Virus record (IMG/VR): IMGVR_UViG_3300027499_000006
Span: 1 to 64,000 of that record
Strand: one strand, 5' to 3'
Source of the DNA: a virus
DNA length: 64,000 nucleotides
The notes beneath the pieces are model-generated. The model saw only the letters and a list, made by a program, of their open reading frames with translations. It ran no database searches and was not told where the DNA came from. Shown piece after piece: positions 1 through 7,430 of the stretch. The position numbers and the translations under genes are program-made. The stretch's first letter is position 1, and every line of letters begins with the position of its first letter.

Positions 1-8
1 GTGGGGGA

Positions 9-28
9 GCCCCCCATTTCTGGGGGGC
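9..28. terminator. GC-rich hairpin, possible terminator of the leftward gene
   Basis: Seven-base-pair stem GCCCCCC/GGGGGGC with a six-base loop, lying 11 bases beyond the stop codon of the leftward small gene. There is no T-tract before the window edge, so intrinsic termination is inferred from position and stem strength only. Confidence 0.4.
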
Positions 29-38
29 CGTGGGGAGC

Positions 39-185
39 CTAGTGGCTCTCCCAATAGCGAGCGGTGTCAGCGTGTTCGCAGACAGTGTCCACGAAGAGCT
101 GGGGGTCCTCGCGCAGACATAGTCTGCAGACGTGACCGTCAAAGATGACCTGGTGGCCGTTGACCAGAGCGAAGCTTCCGTTCAT
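39..185 (-). CDS. 48-residue CxxC/CxxxH small protein, leftward
   Basis: Reading the minus strand from ATG at 185-183 gives a 48-residue protein ending in TAG at 41-39. It begins MNGSFALVNGHQVIFDGH, followed by VCRLCLRED and later VCEHADTARYWESH. Cys-x2-Cys followed by Cys-x-His suggests a zinc knuckle, a layout common in very small actinophage proteins. The start is supported by an AAGGAGGTG ribosome site (about 192-200) ending roughly seven bases upstream, and by a near-consensus promoter further up. It is the only leftward gene seen in the window and diverges from the rest. I do not recognise a specific family. A regulatory or host-takeover role is possible but cannot be read from the sequence. 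Confidence 0.72.
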   Translation of the reverse strand: MNGSFALVNGHQVIFDGHVCRLCLREDPQLFVDTVCEHADTARYWESH

Positions 186-218
186 TTCCTTCACCTCCTT
201 AGCTGAGAGCATACTCTC

Positions 219-247
219 AGTATAGTTGCCACCACTGACAATGTCAA
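219..247 (-). promoter_or_regulatory. Leftward sigma70-type promoter
   Basis: On the minus strand TTGACA (247-242) is followed after exactly 17 bases by TATACT (224-219). That is an almost perfect housekeeping promoter, and it drives the 48-residue leftward gene. The TATACTGAG at the -10 recurs in the rightward promoter before the tail chaperone gene (30460). Confidence 0.75.
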
Positions 248-324
248 ATCGTGTAACAATAATTTTTATGTGTCATACAGATTCTTTACGTTCGCTACGG
301 ATTGCGGGCGCACCTTCTGGTGTG

Positions 325-360
325 TGTCAATTTGACAATATTAGACGTAGCCACTAAGAT
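325..360 (+). promoter_or_regulatory. Rightward promoter with palindromic -35
   Basis: TTGACA (332-337), a 17-base spacer and TAAGAT (355-360). The -35 box is the right half of the palindrome TGTCAA-T-TTGACA (325-337), which could be an operator. A related CTAAGATAT sequence occurs before the gene at 59488. The predicted transcript begins near 367, at the start of a hairpin. Confidence 0.6.
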
Positions 361-367
361 ATAAGTA

Positions 368-386
368 TAAGGACACAAAGTCCTTA
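368..386 (+). promoter_or_regulatory. 5' UTR hairpin before ribosome site
   Basis: TAAGGAC (368-374) pairs with GTCCTTA (380-386) around a five-base loop, immediately followed by the purine-rich ribosome site AGGAAGGGGGG (387-397). It would sit at the extreme 5' end of the transcript from the promoter at 332-360, a position where hairpins often stabilise mRNA or gate translation. Confidence 0.45.
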
Positions 387-404
387 GGAAGGGGGGTGAT
401 GTAA

Positions 405-737
405 ATGACAAAGCCAGGATTCAGAGCACCGTGGACACACGGGGCCTATGCCTATGCTCAAGCGGACACTTTCGCTGACTTCCGTGAAGGGATGAAGCGC
501 AAGCGCAAGGAGCAGTGGGTAAAGATGCCTAACGACGGTGAAGCGGGTGACCGCCCGTGTAGCATCTGCGGTATCGCACTGCGGGAAGCATACGCTTCTA
601 ACCCCGGTGGGCCACTGACCCAAGTGGACGACCAGAGTACGTGGATATATACCCCACGTACCAAGTCTGCCGTGGGCGTGCACTACGGGTGCTCATGGAG
701 CGCGTTGTTTAGCGCTATCGCTCAGATTCGTCTGTAG
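405..737 (+). CDS. Hypothetical protein with CxxC motif (110 aa)
   Basis: A 110-residue soluble protein. The ATG at 405 follows the strong ribosome site AGGAAGGGGGGTGAT. The N-terminal half is basic (KRKRKEQW). The middle holds PCSICGIAL, a Cys-x2-Cys pair, and near the C terminus VHYGCSW supplies another Cys, so a zinc-ribbon or degenerate HNH-like fold is possible. No catalytic His/Asn set can be assigned. It is the first gene of the rightward transcript and is followed directly by a strong TTCG-capped hairpin, so it may be a single-gene transcript. Function unknown. Confidence 0.65.
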   Translation: MTKPGFRAPWTHGAYAYAQADTFADFREGMKRKRKEQWVKMPNDGEAGDRPCSICGIALREAYASNPGGPLTQVDDQSTWIYTPRTKSAVGVHYGCSWSALFSAIAQIRL

Positions 738-742
738 CGCTC

Positions 743-760
743 GGGGGGCTTCGGCCCCCC
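743..760 (+). terminator. TTCG tetraloop GC hairpin
   Basis: GGGGGGC (743-749) and GCCCCCC (754-760) pair around a TTCG tetraloop, four bases after the preceding stop codon. It is followed by ACAAAAAAA rather than T's, so it may act as an mRNA 3'-end stabiliser or a partial terminator. The same 18-base core recurs after the major capsid gene (26202-26219). Confidence 0.55.
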
Positions 761-800
761 ACAAAAAAAGACAATGACCACCAAACCGAAAGGACAAAAA

Positions 801-1145
801 ATGAAACTAGCAGCAACAGTGACCATCGATGGACAAGTCTTATTGCTTGACTTGGACAAAGTGGACAGCGAACTAACAGCACTTCAGAGTGCCGTAGGCG
901 GGTGGATTCAAGCAGTGGACTTGAAAGATGGAATGAGCATGTACCTAAACGAAGAAGGAAAAGTACATGGACTTGACCTAAACCCCGTAGCAACAAAGTA
1001 CTGGGAGGATAGCTACGGTGTCGGTACTGACATCATCGTTGGCGACGTAGTCTTCACTGGACTTCCTGACCGTAACGGAGACACCACCAGTATCACTTCC
1101 ACTCAATTGCAGGACATTATCGACAGAGCGGGTGCCCGCGCATAG
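801..1145 (+). CDS. DUF3846-like protein (114 aa)
   Basis: The most convincing start is ATG 801 behind GAAAGGA (788-793). An in-frame ATG at 774 would add nine residues without a ribosome site. The 114-residue protein has a beta-rich N terminus, then GGWIQAVDL, then MYLNEEGKVHGLDLNPVAT, and finally a region where DIIVGDVVFTG stands out. The pattern of GG-x-I-x-A-V, then an Asn-Glu-Glu-Gly turn, then NxxAT followed by an 'I-x-G-D-V-V-x-x-G' segment matches what I know of the DUF3846 family, small cytoplasmic proteins of unknown function frequent in actinobacteria and their phages. It is closed by a canonical intrinsic terminator and so forms its own short unit ahead of the packaging genes. Confidence 0.65.
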   Translation: MKLAATVTIDGQVLLLDLDKVDSELTALQSAVGGWIQAVDLKDGMSMYLNEEGKVHGLDLNPVATKYWEDSYGVGTDIIVGDVVFTGLPDRNGDTTSITSTQLQDIIDRAGARA

Positions 1146-1164
1146 CCTAGCCCCGCCAGAGAAG

Positions 1165-1191
1165 AACCCCCACACTCCCCCCGTGGGGGTT
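1165..1191 (+). terminator. Intrinsic terminator
   Basis: AACCCCCAC (1165-1173) and GTGGGGGTT (1183-1191) form a nine-base-pair stem with a nine-base loop, running straight into TTTTTCTTT. This is the clearest Rho-independent terminator in the window. It separates the early small genes from the terminase block. Confidence 0.85.
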
Positions 1192-1202
1192 TTTCTTTGT
1201 GA

Positions 1203-1208
1203 TATCCT
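1203..1208 (+). promoter_or_regulatory. -10 box for a leaderless transcript
   Basis: TATCCT ends eight bases before ATG 1216, which places the expected transcription start at about 1215. No ribosome site precedes the ATG. No convincing -35 is present, because the upstream bases belong to the terminator stem. Confidence 0.4.
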
Positions 1209-1215
1209 AGGCGCT

Positions 1216-1779
1216 ATGTACTTACCTAATGATATTCAGAGTGCGCTCAAGACAAGCGCCAGTGACGCCGACACACTTCGGCACTTCGTTCGCGTGCTAC
1301 GTGATAGCGGGTGGACCCTAGGCAGTATCGCTGAACCGCTGGGAGTGTCTCGCGAGTGGGTACGACAAATGGTGAACAGCGTAGATGACCCCGAATATTC
1401 TTTCGCCGTAGCAAATAGCCGTGGATTTTTACCACCACTCCCGCCACAGAAGATGGAGGATGAGGAACGTAAAGAATCTGTACGCGCTGACCCAGACCCA
1501 AATACTTTATCTAGAATGTTGGAATTACAACCAATGGCCAAGCAAGTGCGCTCGAATAGTCCCAAGTACCGCTCTGAAGGGGAGGAGTACACCGCTTTGC
1601 TGGCTCGAGAGCACATGGAACGTGGAGTGCCACTACTTCGTCTGGCCAATGAACTCGGGGTGACACACTCTGCTTTGCGCTTTAGGTTGGTGCGCTATGG
1701 CTACAAGGATGCATCCTCGGGGCACAAGGTGTACAGACCGATTAGTGAGAAGAACCGTGTGTCTGCTGTGGCTATCTGA
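1216..1779 (+). CDS. Double helix-turn-helix protein, candidate small terminase
   Basis: Starting at ATG 1216 gives 187 residues. A longer reading back to 1132 would run through the upstream terminator and is rejected. Two helix-turn-helix segments are visible. One is near residues 30-50 (SGWTLGSIAEPLGVSREWVR). The other is around 145-165 (VPLLRLANELGVTHSALRFR). They are joined by a basic region containing MAKQVRSNSPKYRS. The last codon overlaps the terminase ATG (TGATG), which implies translational coupling. Position and DNA-binding architecture fit a small terminase subunit that recognises the packaging site, but the family is not proven. A paralogue with the same two-HTH plan lies at 3924-4406 on the other side of terL. 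Alternative: a transcription regulator of the late operon. Confidence 0.65.
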   Translation: MYLPNDIQSALKTSASDADTLRHFVRVLRDSGWTLGSIAEPLGVSREWVRQMVNSVDDPEYSFAVANSRGFLPPLPPQKMEDEERKESVRADPDPNTLSRMLELQPMAKQVRSNSPKYRSEGEEYTALLAREHMERGVPLLRLANELGVTHSALRFRLVRYGYKDASSGHKVYRPISEKNRVSAVAI

Positions 1780-3194
1780 TGGGAAAGTCTCTCGCTCAGA
1801 TAGTCGCTGAACTCCCCGAAGATGAGCGACAGAAGATGTTGGAGGGCCTCGACCCCGACACCCTCGTGTGGGACTGGAGTTTCTGGGGCAGGCCAGAACA
1901 GATTCCACCTAATGACACCTCGTGGAACGTTGGGCTGTACCTCGGAGGACGTGGTGCTGGTAAGACTAGGGCAGCGGCTGAGTGGGTAAGAGATAGGGCT
2001 AGAATCTCAGACCAGGGGCACCTAAGATTTCTACTGGTAGCTCGTACTGCAGCTGACGTCCGTGACGTGCTCGTGGAGGGTGACTCTGGAGTACTCAATG
2101 TCAGTCCCCCCTCGGAGCGTCCTTTGTATGAACCCTCGAAGCGTAGGCTGACGTGGCCTAATGGGAACACCGCCGTGCTATCCACCGCCGATGAACCTGA
2201 CTCGCTACGTGGTGTGCAAGCACACTACTCGTGGGCAGATGAGCTGGCAGCGTGGAGACAGACCCCAGATGCGGCAGGCATGACCTCGTGGGACAACCTA
2301 CGTGTTGCCACTCGTCTAGGGCTCAACCCCCAGATATTTGCTACCACAACCCCCAAGCGTGTGTCTGTGCTGTACTCACTACTCGAGGAGGCCAAGGAGG
2401 GCAAGAAGGTTTGGATATCTCGTGGCTCGACAATGGACAACGCAGGTAACCTCTCGGAGGCCTACATTAGTGCCATCACTGGAGTGTACGCAGGAACTCG
2501 ACTGGCAGCGCAAGAGTTGTATGGTGAGATGCTGGACGCTGTAGATGGAGCACTCTGGACAGATGAGCTGATTAGCGCTGGTCGTCAAGGCGTAGTACCA
2601 ATGGGACTTCCCCTACGCTGTATTGGGGTGGACCCCTCGGTAGCGGAGAGCCCTCGTGATGAGTGCGGGATTGTTGTAGTTGCCTCGACCGCCGAACGTG
2701 ATTTGTATAAGCGCCAGTCGTGGGTATTGGAGGATGCCAGTGTCCTAGGCTCGCCGACAGTGTGGGCCCAGAGAGTAGTGGACATGGCTCGCAAGTGGGG
2801 ATGCCCAGTAGTCGCTGAGGTGAATCAAGGTGGGGCGTTGGTGCGCAATGCTATCCACACTATCGACCCCTCCATCACCGTGCTGGAGGTGCATTCCAAG
2901 TATGGCAAGGCCCTAAGGGCTGAGCCTATTACTCTCGCTTATGAGCAGTCTAGGGTGCACCATGTTGGGTACTTCGCGGAGCTCGAGAGCCAGATGACTT
3001 CGTGGGTACCAGGTGAAGGAAAGTCGCCAGACCGCGTTGATGCTTTGGTACACGCCCTAACGGCTTTGCTTATCAAGCCCCCCGCTGGTTTTAGTGGTGG
3101 GAAGATTACGGCTAAGTCTCACTCATCACGCCGACTACCTCTAGGTGGTAGTGGTAGTGGTGGCGGACGGATGGGAAAGTTTCGCGTTAGGTAA
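1779..3194 (+). CDS. terL: Terminase large subunit
   Basis: 471 residues, the normal size for the family. The N-terminal ATPase has a Walker A GGRGAGKT (residues 56-63), a Walker B ending in D154-E155 (YSWADELAAW) and a coupling motif FATTTPKR. The C-terminal RNase H-like nuclease shows GVDPS with D285, a VVAEVNQGG segment with E347 and RVDALVHA with D421, the expected three acidic metal ligands. The protein powers genome packaging into the prohead through the portal and cuts the concatemer. ATG 1779 overlaps the stop of the upstream HTH gene. The C-terminal tail is Gly/Ser-rich and ends in a basic FRVR. Downstream comes a 730-base gene-free stretch, unusual in this compact genome. Confidence 0.95.
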   Translation: MGKSLAQIVAELPEDERQKMLEGLDPDTLVWDWSFWGRPEQIPPNDTSWNVGLYLGGRGAGKTRAAAEWVRDRARISDQGHLRFLLVARTAADVRDVLVEGDSGVLNVSPPSERPLYEPSKRRLTWPNGNTAVLSTADEPDSLRGVQAHYSWADELAAWRQTPDAAGMTSWDNLRVATRLGLNPQIFATTTPKRVSVLYSLLEEAKEGKKVWISRGSTMDNAGNLSEAYISAITGVYAGTRLAAQELYGEMLDAVDGALWTDELISAGRQGVVPMGLPLRCIGVDPSVAESPRDECGIVVVASTAERDLYKRQSWVLEDASVLGSPTVWAQRVVDMARKWGCPVVAEVNQGGALVRNAIHTIDPSITVLEVHSKYGKALRAEPITLAYEQSRVHHVGYFAELESQMTSWVPGEGKSPDRVDALVHALTALLIKPPAGFSGGKITAKSHSSRRLPLGGSGSGGGRMGKFRVR

Positions 3195-3629
3195 TGGTGG
3201 TACTGGTGGTGGCAGTGATGAGAGAGTCGTAAGAGAACTTCGCACATTCCAATATCGAAAGTTGGCGTGCGTCTCCCGCGAAGGTTGGCGGGCCTAACAT
3301 GGCACTCATTGTCAACTAATGTAATATCCAAAGTTGATGCGGTAAGGCTGCTGGACTAACTAGCTTATATGTCTGTCCACATATGGAGTAACCCCCTACC
3401 CCATCTGTCAAGTAGGTAGTTAGTCTGACTTGGTGGGAGCCCTCGGGAAACTTTGGCTACCTATGATAGTTCTGGCCCCGTCTCAGAGTCATACTATTTA
3501 GTGACAGTCACTAGCTGAGCAAGGGATTAAGTTGTCGCCTGTGACGCGCAAGCTTGATATATAACTATTGTTGGAGGGGGCGGGGGCACCCCCCCTATGT
3601 TAGGTGTAGGTATCGCTAGGGGAGGGGGG

Positions 3630-3652
3630 TCTCTCCAGAGAATGTGCACATT
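3630..3652. repeat. Two abutting palindromes
   Basis: TCTCTCCAGAGA (3630-3641) is an inverted repeat with a two-base centre. It shares its last base with AATGTGCACATT (3641-3652), a perfect 12-base palindrome. Such sites commonly bind dimeric proteins, and the two-HTH proteins encoded on either side are candidates. Confidence 0.5.
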
Positions 3653-3911
3653 GATAACACAATGATGTCAGTCAAGTGGGACTCCTAGGCAGGTGGTGGC
3701 ATACCTTTTATTTTTTTGTCGCCCCACAAGATTTCTATTAACTGCGGTTATGCCCAAGGGTGGCAGTATTTAGGAAACAAACCAGCAACACCCCAAAACA
3801 TAGCGGAGCGTACTCACCGACCAAAAGCACTTCAACTAAAGGTACTAAATCCTCTGCTCTGTACATAAACTCTACTGTTCCATTTTCCCCGCTTAAGTAC
3901 TAAAGATGCGC

Positions 3912-3917
3912 TAGACT
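3912..3917 (+). promoter_or_regulatory. -10 box for a leaderless transcript
   Basis: TAGACT with expected transcription start seven bases on, at 3924, which is exactly the G of the GTG start codon. No ribosome site is present. The arrangement parallels that of the paralogous gene at 1216. Confidence 0.4.
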
Positions 3918-3923
3918 GTACAG

Positions 3924-4406
3924 GTGAGACGTTCAGCCAGAAATCAGCCCCTCCCCGATACAGAGGTGACCCATCTTCTGAGTCTTACTGGTACACCCCA
4001 AGCACTCAAGGCTCGTGCCTACTGTCTATACCAAGCAGGGTGGACTCTCTCCGCTATCGGGGACCCCCTAGAAAAAGCACGCTCCACTGTCCGTTCTTGG
4101 GTCCTCTCGGGGCCTTACCCATACCAAGAGGACATTCCATTCCCCGAAAACAAACAGTATGTTAGGAAGCGTCCTGTCTCCCCTGGAATCGACCAAGAGA
4201 CCAGAGAGCATCTACACGCGCTCGCCCCCATTGCACGGAAGTATCGCTCCAAGCTTCCCTATACCCATAGCGCCACTCAAGCCAACCGCGAGCTGACTGA
4301 GCTAGTTCAAGAACTCCACGAAGCTGGAGTTTCCATCCAAGAGTTGGCCGATGCCACAGGTGTCACCTATCGGGCAATGTATAGAAGGGTCAGAAATGTC
4401 CGTTAA
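3924..4406 (+). CDS. Double helix-turn-helix protein, paralogue of 1216-1779
   Basis: 160 residues from GTG 3924, with no ribosome site but a TAGACT hexamer at leaderless spacing. It repeats the plan of the gene before terL: an N-terminal AGWTLSAIGDPLEKARSTVR segment (compare SGWTLGSIAEPLGVSREWVR), a middle LAPIARKYRSKLPY (compare LQPMAKQVRSNSPKY), and a C-terminal VSIQELADATGVTYRAMYRR helix-turn-helix. The two genes therefore arose by duplication and now flank the terminase. It may be a second packaging-site or operator-binding protein. Its 3' end overlaps the next gene by 11 bases. Confidence 0.65.
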   Translation: MRRSARNQPLPDTEVTHLLSLTGTPQALKARAYCLYQAGWTLSAIGDPLEKARSTVRSWVLSGPYPYQEDIPFPENKQYVRKRPVSPGIDQETREHLHALAPIARKYRSKLPYTHSATQANRELTELVQELHEAGVSIQELADATGVTYRAMYRRVRNVR

Positions 4407-4773
4407 GTACGACCTTTTTCCCGCCTACATTACTTTCATCCCAGCAGAAGATGAGACAACTGCTCAAAACATGACGTCTGGTCCCCCCAACCCCAAGGGC
4501 GCACGACATCTAGATAGAGCCAGAGTGATTGTTTACCAGAACAAGGTTCTGGTTGCTATCGACGGCGACCGTGGACCTCAGGTTGTCTTCCGCGATACTT
4601 ATGAGGCCACCGACTTCTTTCGCTCTAAGTCACGCGAAGAAGATTCTTATCTTACGACCACGTCTGGGAAGAAGATTGCTTTCCGTCGAAACGACTCGTG
4701 CGCTTGTGGCTCAAGACTCAGGTCTTGGAATCCCTACAAAATCCTTAACGCAACAGGAGACCCAACAGAATGA
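4396..4773 (+). CDS. Hypothetical protein with C-terminal CxCG motif (125 aa)
   Basis: ATG 4396 is chosen because AGAAGGGT (4383-4390) lies at ideal distance and the start overlaps the previous gene by 11 bases. The 125-residue protein opens MSVKYDLFPAYITFIPAED and has a beta-rich body (RVIVYQNKVLVAIDGDRGP). It ends with NDSCACGSRLRSWNPYKIL, a Cys-x-Cys-Gly element I associate with small conserved actinophage proteins encoded next to DUF1360-like proteins. No enzymatic motif is visible. The stop overlaps the next ATG (ATGA), so it is probably co-translated with the membrane protein that follows. Confidence 0.6.
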   Translation: MSVKYDLFPAYITFIPAEDETTAQNMTSGPPNPKGARHLDRARVIVYQNKVLVAIDGDRGPQVVFRDTYEATDFFRSKSREEDSYLTTTSGKKIAFRRNDSCACGSRLRSWNPYKILNATGDPTE

Positions 4774-5060
4774 CTGCACTAACTCTCGCCACGCTCGCCA
4801 TCCTCGGTGCGAGCACCTATCGAATTTCAAAACTGCTTATCGAAGACGTTATCTTCGATAAAATCCGCGAAAAAATTTTTACAAAATTTCCGCCCGAGAC
4901 CACCAATATCGGGTACTTCTTTACGTGTTACTGGTGTATGAGTATTTGGATTGGAACACTCATCACACTGGGTTATATACTTGGAAGTACTGTTATGATT
5001 TTAGTTTGCCTTCCGTTTGCGCTCTCTGCAATCGCGGGCCTACTGAGTGATGTGAGGTAG
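4770..5060 (+). CDS. DUF1360-like membrane protein (96 aa)
   Basis: 96 residues, starting at ATG 4770 inside the previous stop (ATGA). An N-terminal hydrophobic segment (LTLATLAILGASTYRISKLL) is followed by a charged loop (DKIREKIFTKFPPE), then FFTCYWCMSIWIGTLITLGY with a Cys-x2-Cys at the membrane entry, and a second hydrophobic stretch to the C terminus. The R-x-S-K-L then C-x-W-C layout matches the DUF1360 family known from Bacillus spore proteins and many actinophages. Role unknown. Its place between terminase and portal suggests expression with the structural genes. Confidence 0.7.
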   Translation: MTALTLATLAILGASTYRISKLLIEDVIFDKIREKIFTKFPPETTNIGYFFTCYWCMSIWIGTLITLGYILGSTVMILVCLPFALSAIAGLLSDVR

Positions 5061-5062
5061 AC

Positions 5063-6661
5063 GTGGGAGTTTTTCGTAGGGAGTCGTCGGCCAGCGCGGT
5101 AGCCTACTCCGCGCCCCGCCCGCTGACGGCAGCCGCAGCCCAAATCAAGCTCAATGATAAAGCCGAAGCAGAGCAGTTTAAATCCAGACGTGCTTCTTCT
5201 GTTAGTCAGTGGCAACAGGAAGCCTGGGAATACTACGACGCAATCGGCGAAATTAAGTATGCTTTCGGTCTTGTTAGCTCGGTTATCTCTCGAGTTCGTC
5301 TGTACGCAGCTATCATTGAAGACCCCGCCGCTTCCCCCGTTTCTGTTAAAGATTCCGACAGCCTAGACCAGTCCGTTATTGATGCCAGCCAACGAGCCCT
5401 TGCCCGTCTTGACTCTGCTTATGGCGGGCTTCCTGGTCTTCTCCGTGACGCAGCTCTTAACATCCTTGTTGCAGGAGAGTGCTACCTAGTTCAGACTCCT
5501 GAGCGTATTGGTTCTGGACTTCCTGAGACATGGGATGTTAGGTCCGTCGACGAACTCAAAATTGACGGTCGGGGACAGTACATTATTTCTACTCGCCGAG
5601 ACCTTAATGGAAACTCTGCCGTTTCGGTACCCAAAAACTCTTTCGTTGGGCGTATTTGGCGTGCGCACCCACGCTACTCCGATGAGCCAGATTCTTCTCT
5701 GCGCGGTATTTTGGACCTGTGCTCCGAGCTTCTGCTCCTCAACCGTACCTTTCGCGCTACGGCACGTTCTCGCCTTAACGCAGGTGCGCTCTACCTACCA
5801 GACGGTCTTTCCGTGTCTGCGGGCCCAGAGGAAGACCTTCAGTTCGCTGATGAGATTGACATTACCAACCCCACTCCAGAGGAGGAAGAAGACGAATTTG
5901 AAGAGCAACTGATTGACGCGATGACTGCTCCGATTTCGGACGAGTCTTCCGCTTCGGCAGTTGTTCCTCTTATCATTCGTGGTCCCGCTGAACTTGGTGA
6001 CAAGATTAAGCAGTTTAAGTTTGAGCGTTCTTTTGACCCAGCACTTGCTGAGCGGTCAGACCGTGTGCTTGAGCGAATTCTTCAGGGACTTGATGTTCCT
6101 AAGGATGTTGTTACAGGTCTCGCCAACGTTCGCTACTCCAACGCAATTCAGATTGATGAGAGCCTCTACAAAGCTCACATTGAGCCTCTGCTTTTGTTGC
6201 TCTCTGATGCACTTACAGTTGTCTACTTCCGTCCCTACCTGCGCTCCCTCGATTTCGATGAGGCCGACATTGCACGGTTGGTTGTGTGGTACGACCCGAG
6301 TGCTATCTCTACGCGCAATGACCGCGCTGAAGATGCAGATTCTGGGTTTGACAAGATGGCGGTTAGCTACGCAACGTGGCGACACGCTCACGGATTCTCT
6401 GACTCAGACGCCCCCAGCCCGACAGAACTGGCTATGAGGTTAATGATTCAAAAGGGCATGATTACGCCCGAGCTCACGGAGGCAATGCTTGCCACTTTTG
6501 CACCAGAAGCAATGGAAGCCGTGCGCCAAGGTGCTCAGGCTTCTAGCTCAGCTCCTGTTCCGCCTGAGGTTGAGCAGTTGCTTGAGGGGCAACAGCAGTC
6601 CCCAGAGCCCACGGAAGAAGTTTCCGAAGAACCCCCAATTCCCCTTGCCGAGCCTCAATAA
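5063..6661 (+). CDS. Portal protein
   Basis: 532 residues from GTG 5063, preceded by GAGGTAG. Portal-like features are the early helical region after SQWQQEAWEYYDAIGEIKYAF, the central DLCSELLLLNRTFRATARSRL helix, and RILQGLDVPKDVVTGLANVRYSNAIQIDESLYKAHIEP (shown here only as the landmark, residues about 335-370), the typical stem/clip neighbourhood of phage portals. It ends in an acidic Pro/Glu-rich tail (PPIPLAEPQ). It forms the dodecameric DNA channel at the head vertex. Location between terL and head maturation genes is canonical. No catalytic motif is expected. Confidence 0.88.
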   Translation: MGVFRRESSASAVAYSAPRPLTAAAAQIKLNDKAEAEQFKSRRASSVSQWQQEAWEYYDAIGEIKYAFGLVSSVISRVRLYAAIIEDPAASPVSVKDSDSLDQSVIDASQRALARLDSAYGGLPGLLRDAALNILVAGECYLVQTPERIGSGLPETWDVRSVDELKIDGRGQYIISTRRDLNGNSAVSVPKNSFVGRIWRAHPRYSDEPDSSLRGILDLCSELLLLNRTFRATARSRLNAGALYLPDGLSVSAGPEEDLQFADEIDITNPTPEEEEDEFEEQLIDAMTAPISDESSASAVVPLIIRGPAELGDKIKQFKFERSFDPALAERSDRVLERILQGLDVPKDVVTGLANVRYSNAIQIDESLYKAHIEPLLLLLSDALTVVYFRPYLRSLDFDEADIARLVVWYDPSAISTRNDRAEDADSGFDKMAVSYATWRHAHGFSDSDAPSPTELAMRLMIQKGMITPELTEAMLATFAPEAMEAVRQGAQASSSAPVPPEVEQLLEGQQQSPEPTEEVSEEPPIPLAEPQ

Positions 6662-6672
6662 AGGATGATTTT

Positions 6673-7212
6673 GTGTCTGACCTAAATTTTATTATTGATA
6701 CCCAGTCAAATGAAGATACTCCAGTATCTTTGCGAGCCCTCCCGCACAAGAGTCTTATTGAGACTTTACATAAAGAGGCGGATAAATTTAACGCCAAGCT
6801 TCCTCTGGCAAGGCGTGTTCCTGCCAAGACAGTTGAAGCGATTATCTCCCGAGAAGAGACTCACCCGAATGCAATGAGGGCCTTGGGGCAGTATTTCAAC
6901 ACTATTGAGAATCCACAAACACCAGCGCCAACTACCCACCGAGACCTTCTCCCCAAGAACCACCCTTTGTCCACTAAGTGGGTTTCGCAGTTTTCTGTGC
7001 GGGAGAGCGTTGCCACATACTTTGAGTCTGACACAAGGGTTGAAGACTATGAGACACGCGCCCTCATTGCTTCGGCGCTTTCCTACGAGCCAGACTCTGC
7101 TCAGCGACACTTCTATAACGAAGTTATACTTGCTAAGACTAATAATGTCTCTCTACTTGCCAATCTTGACGAAGCTGATAAGATGATTGAAGAGAGGAAG
7201 GCAAGCAAGTGA
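6673..7212 (+). CDS. Hypothetical head-region protein (179 aa)
   Basis: 179 residues from GTG 6673, with AAAGGA ten bases upstream. Predominantly helical and charged: KSLIETLHKEADKFNAKLP, then a Pro/Thr linker (NPQTPAPTTHRDLLPKNHP), then a second helical part ending KMIEERKASK. No known motif, signal peptide or membrane segment. It follows the portal by 11 bases and overlaps the next gene (GTGA), so it is part of the portal-protease transcript. A scaffold or portal-associated role is conceivable only from position. Confidence 0.6.
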   Translation: MSDLNFIIDTQSNEDTPVSLRALPHKSLIETLHKEADKFNAKLPLARRVPAKTVEAIISREETHPNAMRALGQYFNTIENPQTPAPTTHRDLLPKNHPLSTKWVSQFSVRESVATYFESDTRVEDYETRALIASALSYEPDSAQRHFYNEVILAKTNNVSLLANLDEADKMIEERKASK

Positions 7213-7415
7213 CAAAGTTAACCACAGACATCATAAACGGAGCAATGTACTACATTCTCGTTAAGCAGACAATGGAAGATTACCTGAAGAATAACCCTAT
7301 TGAGGACGAAGAGACTCTTGAGAACTTTAAAGGGTTTTGGGTTGAACTTGAGAAAGAAATGAACGACACGAAACTTCCAAAAGGCCACTCTTGGGACATT
7401 CCCTCGGAGTGGTAA
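7209..7415 (+). CDS. Small hypothetical protein (68 aa)
   Basis: 68 residues from GTG 7209, which overlaps the preceding stop (GTGA). The protein is acidic with a central helix (EDEETLENFKGFWVELEKEM) and a C-terminal PKGHSWDIPSEW. No family recognised. Coupling to the upstream gene and absence of its own promoter suggest co-expression with the head genes. Confidence 0.5.
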   Translation: MTKLTTDIINGAMYYILVKQTMEDYLKNNPIEDEETLENFKGFWVELEKEMNDTKLPKGHSWDIPSEW

Positions 7416-7430
7416 CAAATATTTTCATTT

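Larger units (their letters stand above)
3195..3923. other. 730-base gene-free region with palindromes
   Basis: No reading frame with a credible ribosome site is present on either strand, and no tRNA signature is seen. What it holds: two imperfect copies of AATATCnAAAGTTG (3251-3267 and 3323-3339, 14 of 17 identical), a GTGAC-A-GTCAC palindrome (3500-3512), a G-run/C-run hairpin (about 3576-3595), two abutting palindromes at 3630-3652, and a T-tract (about 3708-3719). Lying beside terL and between two paralogous DNA-binding proteins, it could be a packaging (cos/pac) or operator region. That is inference. Confidence 0.5.

Noticed and set aside
1132-1215. N-terminal extension of the first HTH gene to a GTG at 1132
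   Set aside because: The extension would read through a strong intrinsic terminator (1165-1191) and overlap the upstream gene; ATG 1216 has a leaderless -10.
3195-3923. tRNA or hidden small gene in the gap
   Set aside because: No T-arm GGTTCGA-type sequence or cloverleaf was found on either strand, and the short frames present (14-16 codons) lack ribosome sites.
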